Below, piece by piece: positions 8,799-18,268 of a stretch of DNA of 64,000 nt. A program made the position numbers and the translations under genes. The notes under the pieces were generated by a model. The model made no database searches. It was not told the origin of the DNA and worked only from the letters and a program-made list of their open reading frames with translations. Every line of letters begins with the position of its first letter. Position 1 is the first letter of the stretch. The stretch is from Parabacteroides sp. PFB2-10 (GTDB taxonomy: Bacteria; Bacteroidota; Bacteroidia; Bacteroidales; Tannerellaceae): positions 148,857 to 212,856 of the forward strand of contig NZ_JARXWI010000008.1 of the NCBI RefSeq assembly GCF_029893085.1. The letters run 5' to 3'.

Positions 8799-9233
8799 AT
8801 GGTTGAAAAGAATGAAAAACAGTATGAATTAGACAAGCGCTATCTACGTATGGCCAGTGTGTGGGCAGAAAATTCGTATTGTAAACGCCGTCAGGTGGGA
8901 GCACTTATTGTGAAGGATCAGATGATTATATCGGATGGTTACAACGGTACCCCTTCCGGATTTGAAAATGTATGTGAGGATGAAAACAATGTAACCAAAC
9001 CATACGTCTTACACGCGGAGGCAAATGCCATTACCAAAGTAGCCGCCTCTTCCAACAGCAGCCGGGGAGCAACCATCTATGTCACATCGGCACCCTGTAT
9101 CGAATGTGCAAAATTAATTATTCAAAGCGGCATCAAGCGCGTCGTTTACTCCGAACGCTACCGGGTGGAAGACGGATGCGACCTGTTGAAGCGAGCAGGT
9201 ATTTCTCTTGAGTTTATCGAAATTAATGAATAA
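8799..9233 (+). CDS. dCMP deaminase-like cytidine/deoxycytidylate deaminase
   Basis: A 144-aa zinc-dependent deaminase probably converting dCMP to dUMP for dTMP synthesis. The zinc ligands and catalytic Glu are visible as H72-A-E74 (LHAEANAI) and P99-C100-I-E-C103. The YNGTPSGFENVCED segment is typical of ComEB/dCMP deaminases. It is the first gene of a tight operon: the S41 protease starts 8 nt downstream. Paralogues act on other substrates, so dCMP specificity rests on family pattern rather than on a diagnostic residue. Confidence 0.9.
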   Translation: MVEKNEKQYELDKRYLRMASVWAENSYCKRRQVGALIVKDQMIISDGYNGTPSGFENVCEDENNVTKPYVLHAEANAITKVAASSNSSRGATIYVTSAPCIECAKLIIQSGIKRVVYSERYRVEDGCDLLKRAGISLEFIEINE

Positions 9234-9241
9234 AAGCATAT

Positions 9242-10966
9242 ATGAAAAACAGAAGAAAATTAACCATCTGGCTTCCGGTCATTATCGCTGTCAGCATAGC
9301 CGCAGGTATTTTCATCGGGAATTACTTTCTGACGCTCTCGAATGGAAAACTGCGTGGCTACTACAGCGGAAATAAGGTCAATGCCGTACTCAATATCATC
9401 AATCAACAATATGTGGATACGGTGGATATGGCGCAATTGATCGAGGGAGCCATCCCTAAGATATTGAGCGAACTCGATCCGCATTCGGTGTATATCCCGG
9501 CTTCCGACGTAGCGCTTGCCAATGAAGACCTCGAAGGTTCCTTCAGCGGGATTGGTGTCTCTTTCAATATGCAAACGGATACCATCCTGGTGATCAGTGT
9601 TATCAGCGGCGGTCCGGCCGAAAAAGCAGGATTATTGCCTTTCGACCGTATCATCACCATCAACGACTCTATCTTTTCCGGGAAAGAGATTAGCCAGGCC
9701 AAGATCATGCGCACCCTGCGGGGAGAAAAAAACAGTACGGTCAACCTGGGTGTAAAACGTGGGGAATCGGACGAATTGCTCCAATTCACTGTCACTCGTG
9801 GTGACGTACCGGTTCACTCCGTGGACGTTTCCTACGAAATCAGCAAAGGCATCGGTTATATCAAAACAAGCAAATTTGCCCGTACGACCTATGGGGAATT
9901 TATCACCGCTATCGCAAAACTGAAGCTACTCGGCTGCAACTCCTTCATTATCGACCTGCGTGGAAACAGCGGAGGCTATATGGACGCGGCCATCAGCGTG
10001 ATCAATGAATTCATGCCGGAAGGACGTATGATCGTTTATACCGAAGGGAAAGCCTTCCCGCGTTCGGAGGTATTTGCCAATGGTACGGGTACCAGCAAAA
10101 ACGATCCGGTGATTCTTCTGACCGACGAAGCGTCGGCCTCTGCCAGCGAGATCTTCGCCGGAGCGATCCAGGACAACGATCGTGGCCTGATTATCGGGCG
10201 CCGTACCTATGGCAAAGGATTAGTGCAAACACCGATCTCGATGAACGACGGTTCGGAGATGCGCCTGACCATTGCCCGCTATTATACGCCTTCGGGACGT
10301 AGCATCCAGAAAGTGTATGAATTAGGGAAAAATGAAGAGTATGACATGGATATATACAACCGCTATATACATGGAGAATTTGATACGGCCGACAGCATTA
10401 AGCTCGACGAATCCCTGCAATACGAAACGGTAGGCGGGCGTACCGTCTATGGCGGTGGTGGCATTATGCCGGATATCTTCATCCCACGCGATACATCAGG
10501 CATGACCTCTTATTACACAAGCGTTATCAACAGCGGCACCCTCTACCTCTACGCCCTGGAGTATTCCGACAGAAACCGGGAGGTGTTATCACAGTTCGGC
10601 ACCTGGCAGGAGCTATATGACCACCTGAAGACTCAGCCGATACTCTACGATTTTACCAATTTCGCAGCCACGAAAGGCATTCGCAAACGGATGTCTCTCA
10701 TCAATATCTCCGGCTCATTGATCGAGAATCAGCTGCAAGCCTATATTGTGCGTAACTTCTTCGACGAAGACGGGTTCTACCCGATCTTCCAGAAAGAGGA
10801 TATCACCCTGCAGAAAGCGGTTCAGATACTGAAAGAGGGGAAAGGGCTTCCCACCCCGGAATTCATACAAACAGCAACAGATAATGGAAATCTCCAAAGC
10901 GAAGCAGGCCCTACGAAAAGATATGGCCTCTCAAAAGAAAAGATATTCAACGACTATATTGTCTGA
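9242..10966 (+). CDS. S41 family C-terminal processing protease (CtpA/Prc-like)
   Basis: A 574-aa protein with one N-terminal membrane segment (residues 8-30) and a PDZ domain at about 95-175 containing the GGPAEKAGL binding loop. The catalytic region includes Ser302 (SASASEIFAGA) and Lys325 (TYGKGLVQT), the Ser-Lys dyad of tail-specific proteases. It is exported and anchored, so it acts in the periplasm on protein C-termini. It sits between the deaminase and the folate enzyme. Its last 83 bases overlap the start of the next gene in another frame, which points to translational coupling. Confidence 0.93.
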   Translation: MKNRRKLTIWLPVIIAVSIAAGIFIGNYFLTLSNGKLRGYYSGNKVNAVLNIINQQYVDTVDMAQLIEGAIPKILSELDPHSVYIPASDVALANEDLEGSFSGIGVSFNMQTDTILVISVISGGPAEKAGLLPFDRIITINDSIFSGKEISQAKIMRTLRGEKNSTVNLGVKRGESDELLQFTVTRGDVPVHSVDVSYEISKGIGYIKTSKFARTTYGEFITAIAKLKLLGCNSFIIDLRGNSGGYMDAAISVINEFMPEGRMIVYTEGKAFPRSEVFANGTGTSKNDPVILLTDEASASASEIFAGAIQDNDRGLIIGRRTYGKGLVQTPISMNDGSEMRLTIARYYTPSGRSIQKVYELGKNEEYDMDIYNRYIHGEFDTADSIKLDESLQYETVGGRTVYGGGGIMPDIFIPRDTSGMTSYYTSVINSGTLYLYALEYSDRNREVLSQFGTWQELYDHLKTQPILYDFTNFAATKGIRKRMSLINISGSLIENQLQAYIVRNFFDEDGFYPIFQKEDITLQKAVQILKEGKGLPTPEFIQTATDNGNLQSEAGPTKRYGLSKEKIFNDYIV

Positions 10967-11447
10967 AAAATCAACGAACGCATGCAGCCTCCTGGAAGAA
11001 ACCAAGCTCTTCCAGGAGGCTGCGTGCATTGCTATCTACCATGCCATGCCGGACGAAGTACAAACGGCCGCGTTGATCGAGAAGTGGTACAAGAAGAAAA
11101 CCATCCTGTTGCCCGTCATCGAGGGAGACGATATCCGTATGCTACCCTACCGGGGCAAAGAGGCGGTGAAACCGGGGCTCTTTGGTATTTTGGAGCCGGT
11201 GGTCGGTGAAGAGACAAAGACTTACGCCATCGATCTATTGATTGCACCGGGTGTCGCTTTCGACCGCCTGGGAAACCGCTTGGGACGCGGCAGAGGTTAT
11301 TACGACCGGCTATTGACAAGCCTGTCGATTCCTAAACTGGGACTTTGCTTTGATTTTCAGCTACACGACGAAATCCCGGCCGAACCGTTTGATATTCCGA
11401 TGCAGGGCATCGTGACTGACAAAGAGATCATCCTGATCTCTATCTGA
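10884..11447 (+). CDS. 5-formyltetrahydrofolate cyclo-ligase
   Basis: The enzyme converts 5-formyl-THF to 5,10-methenyl-THF with ATP. The 187-aa product has the basic N-terminus MEISKAKQALRKDM, and near residues 115-135 the family signature LLIAPGVAFDRLGNRLGRGRGYYDRLL. The start at ATG 10884 lies inside the S41 gene (83-nt overlap). A start further down would remove the conserved first helix, so the overlap is probably real. The 3' end overlaps the convergent SMP-30 gene by 8 nt, leaving no room for a terminator outside coding sequence. Confidence 0.92.
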   Translation: MEISKAKQALRKDMASQKKRYSTTILSEKSTNACSLLEETKLFQEAACIAIYHAMPDEVQTAALIEKWYKKKTILLPVIEGDDIRMLPYRGKEAVKPGLFGILEPVVGEETKTYAIDLLIAPGVAFDRLGNRLGRGRGYYDRLLTSLSIPKLGLCFDFQLHDEIPAEPFDIPMQGIVTDKEIILISI

Positions 11448-12333
11448 CCCCTTTCACATTCATCCGGATACTATACAAATATTCCGACGCGGTAATAAAA
11501 AGGGTCTGCATATCCTTTCCTCCGAAACAGACATTGGCTGTCCAGCCTGCCTCCACAGGAATATGTCCGATTTGCTCGCCTTGCGGATCGAAGATGGTCA
11601 CTCCCCGTCCGGTCAGGTAAATATTTCCCTTTTCATCGATCGTCATGCCATCGGAGCCCATCTCCGTGAACAGTTTCTTATTGGACAAACGACCATCGGA
11701 TCCGATCTCATACACATATGTTTTGCGGGCACGGATATCGGCCACATAGAGGAGCTTTCCATCGGGCGTGCCGATGATTCCGTTAGGTTGTTCCAACTCG
11801 GTATCTACGCGGAACACCTTCTTGCGGTCGGGAGTCATGTAATAAACATATTGCCCCTCTTGCTGCATGGCCGGATCGCGTGTCCAGTAGTCGCGCGCAT
11901 AGAGGGGATCGGTGAAATATATTCCTCCATCGGGACGCACCCAAAGGTCGTTCGGGCCATTCAGCTTCTTGCCTTCGTAATCGGTTAGAATCACCGTGTG
12001 AGAGCCATCCCGGCTGATACTCCACAACTCATTATCCATATCGGAGCAGGTAAGCAGCTTGCCCTCCCGGTCGAAATACATCCCATTGGCACGGCCGGTG
12101 TTTTCCATAAAAACAGACAGTTTACCCTCAGTCGACCACAACAGAATGCGATCGTTCGGCTGATCGGTGAAATAGACATTTCCTTTCGCGTCGACCGCCG
12201 GACCTTCCGTAAAGCGGAAGCCATCGGCCAATTTCTCAACCTTGGCGCCCGGAGCCACCAAGGAGGTTTGTCCACAGGCAAAAAAAGAGCTACTCATAAA
12301 ACTAATACTGATTAGAACCATTGCTTTTTTCAT
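11440..12333 (-). CDS. SMP-30/gluconolactonase-family lipoprotein
   Basis: A 297-aa six-bladed beta-propeller of the SMP-30/gluconolaconase/luciferin-regenerating family. The N-terminus MKKAMVLISISFMSSSFFAC is a lipoprotein signal with the acylated Cys20 (FACGQ). Propeller motifs include EGPAVDAKGNVYFTDQPNDR and LNGPNDLWV. Related enzymes hydrolyse sugar lactones with a bound divalent metal, but the substrate here is not evident. It follows the M3 peptidase gene by 45 nt on the same strand and may be cotranscribed. Its 3' end overlaps the folate gene tail to tail. Confidence 0.88.
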   Translation of the reverse strand: MKKAMVLISISFMSSSFFACGQTSLVAPGAKVEKLADGFRFTEGPAVDAKGNVYFTDQPNDRILLWSTEGKLSVFMENTGRANGMYFDREGKLLTCSDMDNELWSISRDGSHTVILTDYEGKKLNGPNDLWVRPDGGIYFTDPLYARDYWTRDPAMQQEGQYVYYMTPDRKKVFRVDTELEQPNGIIGTPDGKLLYVADIRARKTYVYEIGSDGRLSNKKLFTEMGSDGMTIDEKGNIYLTGRGVTIFDPQGEQIGHIPVEAGWTANVCFGGKDMQTLFITASEYLYSIRMNVKGVR

Positions 12334-12378
12334 ATAGATACCTATTTAAGTGGTGTAAGACTCGCTTCAGGTAGTGCG

Positions 12379-14421
12379 TCAACGCTGTATACCATTCTTA
12401 ATCAACAACGCGTCGATCGTCGGATCCTGCCCGCGAAAACGGCGGTAAAGTTCCGCAGGGTCCTCTGTTCCTCCCCGCGACAGGATATTAGTACGGAACG
12501 ACTCAGCCGTTTTCCGATCGAAGATTCCCTGCTGTTTAAACAGGGAGAAGGCATCGGCATCCAAGACCTCCGCCCACTTATAGCCATAATAACCGGCCGC
12601 ATAACCACCGGAAAAGATATGTCCGAAGCTGCTGCTCATCAACACCTCCGGCACTTCAGGCAAAACAGCCGCTTCCTGCCAGGCGGCTTTCTCGAACAAG
12701 GTGATATCCCCCTCGTAAGGCTCTCGCAAGGTATGCCAGGCCATATCGAGCAAACCGAAGCTAAGCTGACGACAACACAGATAGCCGACATTAAAATGAG
12801 AAGCATCGACCAATTTCTGCACCAGTTCCGCCGGAATTTTCTCACCCGTTTCATAATGGAGAGCGATCTGATCGAGGTATTCATTTTCAGTCAACCAGTT
12901 TTCCATGATCTGCGAAGGCAATTCCACAAAATCACGGTAGACATTCGTACCCGAAAGGCTGGCGTAGGTGGTATCGGCCAACATACCATGCAACGCATGA
13001 CCAAACTCATGCAGGAAGGTCTCCACCTCATCAAAAGTCAACAGGGAGGGCTTCGTGTCGGTTGGCCGGGTAAAGTTCATGACAATGATGATCTGCGGAC
13101 GGCTGTCCGTGCCATCGGCATCCCGGTATTGCGCTTTCATATCGTTCATCCAGGCACCCGATTGTTTTCCTTCGCGGGGATGGAAATCGGTGTACAACAC
13201 AGAGAGAAAACGTCCGTCGGCGTCGTACACTTCGTATGTTTGTACATCGGGATGGTAGACCGGTATCTCTTTATTCTCATGGAAGGTAATGCCATAGAGC
13301 TGCGTAGCCAATCCGAACACACCCGCTTTAACCTGTTCCAGTTTGAAATAGGGACGCGTCATTTCATCGTTTACCCGGAAACGGATATCCTTCAGCTTCT
13401 CCGAATAATAGCTCCAATCCCAGGGCATCACCGTGATATCGGCCTGTTCCATACCAACAGCAAAGCCCTGCACGGCTTGGTATTCATTCACTGCCACCGG
13501 TTTATAAGCAGTCAGTAATTGATTCAATAATCCGTAAACCCCTTGCGGATTCTTCGCCATCCGGTGTTCCAGTTGATAGTCGGCAAAGGTTTCCCTGCCC
13601 ATCAATCGGGCTATTTCCAGGCGGATATGAGCAATGCGGCGAAGAATCTCGCAGTTATCGTATTCATCGCCTTTGTTCCCTACACACATGTAGGCTCGAT
13701 ACATCTTTTCCCGCAGGTCGCGCCGGGCAGAATAACGCAGAAAAGGCTGATAACTGGGAGCCGACAGGGTAAACAACCAGCCTGTTTTCCCCTTCTCTTT
13801 CGCCAAAGCAGCCGCAGAATCGAGGATGCTCTCCGGCAAACCGGCCAATTCATCGCGCTCTGTCAAGAGCATTTCAAAGCGATTTTTGTCTTTCAACACA
13901 TTTTGCTCGAAGCGGAGTTGCAATAGGCTCAACTCATTACTAAGCCGGCGATAGGTTTCTTTGCCGTCGGCAGGCAGGGCGGCTCCTTTTTTATAGAAAG
14001 CATAATAGGTCTCTTCGAGCAGTTTGCGGTCTTCCTGCGACAGATCCAAGTCATCACGCCGATCATACACCGCCTTAACACGGTCGAACAGCTTTTCATT
14101 CAAGTAGATATTATTCGAGCTTTCCGACAATTTGGGCGAGACGCGTTGCGAGAGATCCATCATCTCATCGTTCGACTCGGCAGCCAACACATTGAAGAAG
14201 GCATGACTCACCTTATCTAACAGGGAACCACTTCTTTCCAACGCCACCACGGTATTGGCAAACGTTGCCGGTTCCGTGTTGCCGGCTATAATAGCGACCT
14301 CTTGTTCCAGGCGTTTGATACCTTCGTCGAAAGCCGGTTCATAATGTTCCAGTAGGATCTTATCGAAAGGGGGCGTACCGAAGGGTGTCCGGTAAGCCTC
14401 AAAAAAAGGATTCTTGTGCAT
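12379..14421 (-). CDS. M3 family metallopeptidase (Dcp/oligopeptidase A-like)
   Basis: A 680-aa zinc peptidase cleaving short peptides. The zinc motif is H471-E-F-G-H475, and a downstream glutamate-bearing helix (ELPSQIMENW) supplies the third ligand as in thimet-like enzymes. No signal peptide is seen, so it is probably cytoplasmic. An in-frame ATG lies 33 nt upstream (14454), but a perfect minus-strand -7 box occupies 14442-14449. The start of transcription would then fall downstream of that ATG. I choose ATG 14421 (MHKNPFFEAYRTPFG), which matches the usual N-terminus of the family. Confidence 0.93.
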   Translation of the reverse strand: MHKNPFFEAYRTPFGTPPFDKILLEHYEPAFDEGIKRLEQEVAIIAGNTEPATFANTVVALERSGSLLDKVSHAFFNVLAAESNDEMMDLSQRVSPKLSESSNNIYLNEKLFDRVKAVYDRRDDLDLSQEDRKLLEETYYAFYKKGAALPADGKETYRRLSNELSLLQLRFEQNVLKDKNRFEMLLTERDELAGLPESILDSAAALAKEKGKTGWLFTLSAPSYQPFLRYSARRDLREKMYRAYMCVGNKGDEYDNCEILRRIAHIRLEIARLMGRETFADYQLEHRMAKNPQGVYGLLNQLLTAYKPVAVNEYQAVQGFAVGMEQADITVMPWDWSYYSEKLKDIRFRVNDEMTRPYFKLEQVKAGVFGLATQLYGITFHENKEIPVYHPDVQTYEVYDADGRFLSVLYTDFHPREGKQSGAWMNDMKAQYRDADGTDSRPQIIIVMNFTRPTDTKPSLLTFDEVETFLHEFGHALHGMLADTTYASLSGTNVYRDFVELPSQIMENWLTENEYLDQIALHYETGEKIPAELVQKLVDASHFNVGYLCCRQLSFGLLDMAWHTLREPYEGDITLFEKAAWQEAAVLPEVPEVLMSSSFGHIFSGGYAAGYYGYKWAEVLDADAFSLFKQQGIFDRKTAESFRTNILSRGGTEDPAELYRRFRGQDPTIDALLIKNGIQR

Positions 14422-14441
14422 AATGTTCAAAAGTATAGATG

Positions 14442-14449
14442 CAAAAGTA
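14442..14449 (-). promoter_or_regulatory. -7 box for the M3 peptidase gene
   Basis: The minus strand reads TACTTTTG (exact TAnnTTTG), 21 nt before ATG 14421. It decides the start codon of the peptidase. Confidence 0.6.
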
Positions 14450-14482
14450 GCCATTTAAATAGAGAATGCCCGATTATATCCT

Positions 14483-14490
14483 TATTTTTG
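14483..14490 (+). promoter_or_regulatory. -7 box for murB
   Basis: TATTTTTG (exact consensus) lies 19 nt before the murB ATG. It is divergent from the peptidase promoter 33 nt away. Confidence 0.55.
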
Positions 14491-14509
14491 CAGATTATTA
14501 AAGTGCGTT

Positions 14510-15520
14510 ATGAAAATCGAACAAAACTACTCGCTTGAGGCTTACAATACGTTTCACTTACCGGTAAAAACGCGTTGGTTCATGGAATATGACAACGTGG
14601 AAGAGTTGGAAAAGATCTTATGTGATGAATACTTTCAGCAGTGCTACTCCCTGCATATCGGAGGAGGAAGCAACCTGCTTTTTGTGAATGACTTCGATGG
14701 CATCATCGTTCACTCCCACATCAAAGGGATAGAGGTGTTGGAGGAGACCGGCGAATCGGTATGCCTGCGTATCGGTGCCGCTGAGATCTGGGACGATGTC
14801 GTTGCATACGCTGCCTCACACGGCTGGGGAGGCATCGAAAACCTGTCGCATATACCGGGCGAAGCAGGCGCCGCCGCCATCCAGAATATCGGTGCTTACG
14901 GCGTAGAGATACGAGAGGTGATCGAACGGGTCGAGAGCTATAACCAATTGACGATAGAGAAGCGCCTCTTTAGCAATGATGAATGTGCATACGCCTATCG
15001 TCATAGTTACTTCAAGAACGAACATAACGACCCACATATCGTGACACATATCGTGATCCGGCTACGGAAAAACCCTGCCTACTGCCTCGATTATGGGCAA
15101 CTACAGCAGGAGACAGCGGGAAAAGAACTGTCACCGGCTGTTGTCCGAGAAGCCGTTATCCGCTTGCGCGAGCAGAAATTGCCCGATCCATCGGTTATTG
15201 GTAATGCCGGCAGCTTCTTTATGAATCCGGTCATCTCGCAGGAGGCCTTTACACAAATCCAGGCGGCTTATCCGGACGTCCCCTCCTACCCGGCCGGAAA
15301 CGGAGAGATCAAATTATCCGCCGGATGGCTGATCGAGCAATGTGGATTAAAAGGCAAACGATATGGGAACGTAGGCATGTATGAAAAGCAAGCCTTGGTA
15401 TTGGTCAATTACGGTGGAGCCACCGGCGACGAGATTGCCCTCATGGCTGAAAGCGTGCGCATGGCCGTCAAAAACAAATTCAATATAGAATTAACCCCTG
15501 AAGTGAAGTACGTTGGATGA
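14510..15520 (+). CDS. murB: UDP-N-acetylenolpyruvoylglucosamine reductase
   Basis: MurB reduces UDP-GlcNAc-enolpyruvate to UDP-MurNAc using NADPH and FAD in peptidoglycan synthesis. The 336-aa product is a type I MurB. It shows the FAD-binding segments IGGGSNLLFVNDFDG and IPGEAGAAAIQNIGAYG, the active-site serine in GNAGSFFMNPV and the C-terminal AGWLIEQCGLKG. The next gene overlaps by 4 nt (ATGA), so translation is probably coupled. Confidence 0.96.
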   Translation: MKIEQNYSLEAYNTFHLPVKTRWFMEYDNVEELEKILCDEYFQQCYSLHIGGGSNLLFVNDFDGIIVHSHIKGIEVLEETGESVCLRIGAAEIWDDVVAYAASHGWGGIENLSHIPGEAGAAAIQNIGAYGVEIREVIERVESYNQLTIEKRLFSNDECAYAYRHSYFKNEHNDPHIVTHIVIRLRKNPAYCLDYGQLQQETAGKELSPAVVREAVIRLREQKLPDPSVIGNAGSFFMNPVISQEAFTQIQAAYPDVPSYPAGNGEIKLSAGWLIEQCGLKGKRYGNVGMYEKQALVLVNYGGATGDEIALMAESVRMAVKNKFNIELTPEVKYVG

Positions 15521-16278
15521 TGAAAGTTTTGTTATTGGGAACGGGCACCTCCACCGGAGTGCCCGAAATTGGATGTCATTGTGAAGTGTGTTGCAGCAGC
15601 GATCCGCGCGACCGCCGGCTTCGCACCTCCGCGATTGTTGAAACCGAGGGCAAACATATCCTACTCGACTGCGGGCCGGATTTCCGTTGGCAGATGCTGA
15701 AACACCGGATAGAGACCTTGGATGCCGTCTTGCTTTCCCATGAGCATTACGACCATGTGAGCGGATTGGACGACCTGCGTCCCTACGTATTCCACCAGGA
15801 ATTGCCTATTTATGCCGAACACGATGTGGTACAAGCCATACAAACACGCCTTCCATACGCTTTCCGGGAGCATAAATACCCGGGCGTTCCGCAACTCAAC
15901 CTGCAAACAATCGGCTTATCTCCCTTTCTGGCAGCTGGCATCGAAGTAATCCCTATCCGTGTGATGCACGGCAAATTGCCTATTCTGGGCTTCCGCATCG
16001 GCAATATGGCCTACCTAACCGACCTGAAAACGCTACCGGAAGAGGAATACGACAAATTGCAGGGATTGGATCTATTGTTGATCGACGCCTTGCGCATCGA
16101 CTCCCGCCACTTCTCACATGCGGGAGTTGCCGAAAACTTGCCGCTTATCTCACGCCTACGCCCCAAAGAGAGCTATTTCATTCACATGAGCCACCGCATA
16201 GGATTGCACGCCAAGGCTAATATCGGCCTTCCCCCGCATGTACATTTCGGGTACGACGGACTGGAAATAACGATATAA
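15517..16278 (+). CDS. MBL-fold metallohydrolase (PhnP-like)
   Basis: A 253-aa metallo-beta-lactamase-fold hydrolase. Metal ligands are visible in H75-E-H-Y-D79-H80 (SHEHYDHVSG) and in later His residues (VMHGK, FIHMSH). The N-terminal GTSTGVPEIGCHCEVC Cys cluster is characteristic of the PhnP-like phosphodiesterase branch, which acts on cyclic phosphates. The C-terminal IHMSHRIGLH also fits. Its start overlaps the murB stop. It converges with the PAP2 gene 7 nt away. Confidence 0.85.
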   Translation: MMKVLLLGTGTSTGVPEIGCHCEVCCSSDPRDRRLRTSAIVETEGKHILLDCGPDFRWQMLKHRIETLDAVLLSHEHYDHVSGLDDLRPYVFHQELPIYAEHDVVQAIQTRLPYAFREHKYPGVPQLNLQTIGLSPFLAAGIEVIPIRVMHGKLPILGFRIGNMAYLTDLKTLPEEEYDKLQGLDLLLIDALRIDSRHFSHAGVAENLPLISRLRPKESYFIHMSHRIGLHAKANIGLPPHVHFGYDGLEITI

Positions 16279-16285
16279 AAGGGAG

Positions 16286-16831
16286 TCACTTGTACTTCCG
16301 GTATATCCAATAAGCGATATAGCCCATCAACAGGCCGAAGAGTATGCCGACAAACACATCCAACGGGTAGTGTTTCCCGACATAGATACGGCTATAAGCG
16401 ACAACCGTTGCCCATAGAAAGATTCCGATGCGATAATAGATATTCTTGAAATACAACGCGCTGAACATAGCCACACACATCGAACTCGACGAATGAGAGG
16501 AAAAGAAACTAAAACTTCTCCCCATCTCTTCCAACTGATGCATGATCTCCTGCAACACCATCTCATGTCCGGGCCGAGGACGCATAAAAACCAGCTTAAG
16601 CAGGTTATTGAGTAGAAGCGTAGCCAATACTCCCCCCGCAAAGAAATACGAAGCCTTCCTCCCCTGCCCTTTCCTATCAAAAAAGATAAAAAGAAACACT
16701 GCCAGGCATATCAATGTCCAAACCCATTGATTGCTGAAAAAGAGCATCACCGGATCGAGCCAGGCAGAATGCTTGCTATTCAAGTAAACAAACAGGTCGC
16801 TGTCCCATTGGGGGAAATTAAAATCAGGCAT
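16286..16831 (-). CDS. PAP2-family membrane phosphatase
   Basis: A 181-aa integral membrane protein with about five membrane segments and the three PAP2 acid-phosphatase motifs. These are K79...RPRP (84-87), SSHS with catalytic His113 (111-114), and SR-x5-H154-x3-D158. Likely substrates are undecaprenyl diphosphate, lipid A phosphates or phosphatidylglycerol phosphate; the sequence does not decide. Its upstream region shares a 42-bp element with the promoter region of the ABC-transporter operon at 23.5 kb, suggesting a common envelope role. Confidence 0.9.
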   Translation of the reverse strand: MPDFNFPQWDSDLFVYLNSKHSAWLDPVMLFFSNQWVWTLICLAVFLFIFFDRKGQGRKASYFFAGGVLATLLLNNLLKLVFMRPRPGHEMVLQEIMHQLEEMGRSFSFFSSHSSSSMCVAMFSALYFKNIYYRIGIFLWATVVAYSRIYVGKHYPLDVFVGILFGLLMGYIAYWIYRKYK

Positions 16832-16866
16832 ATATTCTTTTTTTAATCCTTATATAAGTGACAATA

Positions 16867-16919
16867 CAAATTTACATAATTCTCATCGTTTTTTCAGCCG
16901 TGAGAAAAAGTTATCACCC
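16867..16919 (-). promoter_or_regulatory. PAP2 promoter with shared 42-bp upstream element
   Basis: The -7 box TAAATTTG (16867-16874, minus) is an exact consensus. A 42-bp element at 16878-16919 lies three bases upstream of it. It matches 23511-23552 at 39 of 42 positions, and there it again sits three bases upstream of a near-consensus -7 box. Its conserved core on the minus strand reads CACGGCTGAAAAAACGATGA. Confidence 0.65.
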
Positions 16920-16966
16920 CTCATGAGAATAAAAAAGCAAATAAATGATATGAGTATAGAAATAGG

Positions 16967-18268
16967 TTAAGGAAAAAGTATTTCAAATCGTGTCCAACCA
17001 TTGTGGGAGTTCAGGCTGAAACGGCAACCATGATTCACCAATACATCGCGCACAAACATGAGTCCGATGCCCTGGCCGGTTGATTTGGTGGTAAAGAAAG
17101 GGGTAAAGAGTTTTTGCTTGGTCTCTTCGTCGATGCCGGCTCCGTTGTCTTCAATCACGACCGATAAAGGAGATGCTTGAGTGGTTATGCGCAACTCGCC
17201 TGATTGGCCAATCGCTTCGTAGGCGTTTTTGGTGATATTAAGCAATACCTGCTCGAACTGAATCCCGTCGATCCGCACCCGGGGTTCGCCCGGATCTAAC
17301 GAAAGCGAGAGCCGGATGTCGCGCTTCTGACATTCGAGACGGATCACTCCCTCTACGGCTCGCACTTGTTCGTTCAGGGAGATCGGCACGAAGGAGGGCT
17401 CGGGAATGCGCACGACATTTGCCAGATTACTGATAAAGCCGGTCAGATTGCGGCAACGGTTATAAGAGGCATCTATCGCCGACACGACATCTTCCATCCC
17501 CGGGCCTCTTTCCTGCCGGAAGATATCGGAAACCACATGGAGTGTGGAGCTGATGGCTCCGATGGAGTTGTTTACCTCGTGCGACATCATACGGATAATA
17601 CGCTCATAGGATTCTTTCTCCATCCGCAACAGTTCATTGGTCAATTCTTCCACCAAAATAAAAGGATGGTTGAACCCCTGATCCACAAAGGAGGAATAAA
17701 CACAACGGTAAAGACTGGCTCCATCCCCACGCACGATCATATCGTCCTGCAACTTCAAAGCCGATAGTGCCGGAGCCAATGAAAAGGTGGCTTCCGATAG
17801 TTTTTTGCCTTTCACCTCTTCCAGATTCGTCAATCCCAATAGCTTTAAGCCGGCCGGGTTGATGTCGGTTATCTGTTTATCGAAATTCAGTATAATGATC
17901 CCTTGCGGAGAGGCTTTGATCAATAAGTCAAGGAATTGGTTCTTTTCACGAACCACTAAGCGTTCGTTGCGCAAATGGGTAATCATCCGGTTGAACAGAT
18001 TGATCAGTTGATTCGCATCTTTGTTGCCGACCGGACGCAAATGGGTGGAGAAATCCTGCTCTTTCAGCAGTTCCATGCCACTCAACAGAAGCAGATAGGG
18101 TCTGATCAGTTTTTTATACAGGAAAAGGGAAAACAAGACCGAAGCCAACGCAATGCATTGCATCACCCAAAAAGGGAACGATTCATGGCGAAAAAAGAGA
18201 AAACCGATTGCCATGAACACCGCCGTAACAAATACAACAATGGCAATGAACGCCCACTTTGTTCTCAT
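16967..18268 (-). CDS. Sensor histidine kinase (NtrY/NtrB-like)
   Basis: A 433-aa kinase with two N-terminal membrane segments (about 6-26 and 32-51) separated by only a few residues. It therefore has almost no periplasmic sensor. A HAMP-like linker, a PAS domain (about 110-210), a HisKA domain with phosphorylated His230 (MSHEVNNSIGAIS) and a HATPase domain (DNGAGID; GQGIGLMFV) follow. It overlaps the upstream response regulator gene by 4 nt, so the two form a cognate pair. The signal is probably read within the membrane or cytosol. Confidence 0.92.
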   Translation of the reverse strand: MRTKWAFIAIVVFVTAVFMAIGFLFFRHESFPFWVMQCIALASVLFSLFLYKKLIRPYLLLLSGMELLKEQDFSTHLRPVGNKDANQLINLFNRMITHLRNERLVVREKNQFLDLLIKASPQGIIILNFDKQITDINPAGLKLLGLTNLEEVKGKKLSEATFSLAPALSALKLQDDMIVRGDGASLYRCVYSSFVDQGFNHPFILVEELTNELLRMEKESYERIIRMMSHEVNNSIGAISSTLHVVSDIFRQERGPGMEDVVSAIDASYNRCRNLTGFISNLANVVRIPEPSFVPISLNEQVRAVEGVIRLECQKRDIRLSLSLDPGEPRVRIDGIQFEQVLLNITKNAYEAIGQSGELRITTQASPLSVVIEDNGAGIDEETKQKLFTPFFTTKSTGQGIGLMFVRDVLVNHGCRFSLNSHNGWTRFEILFP

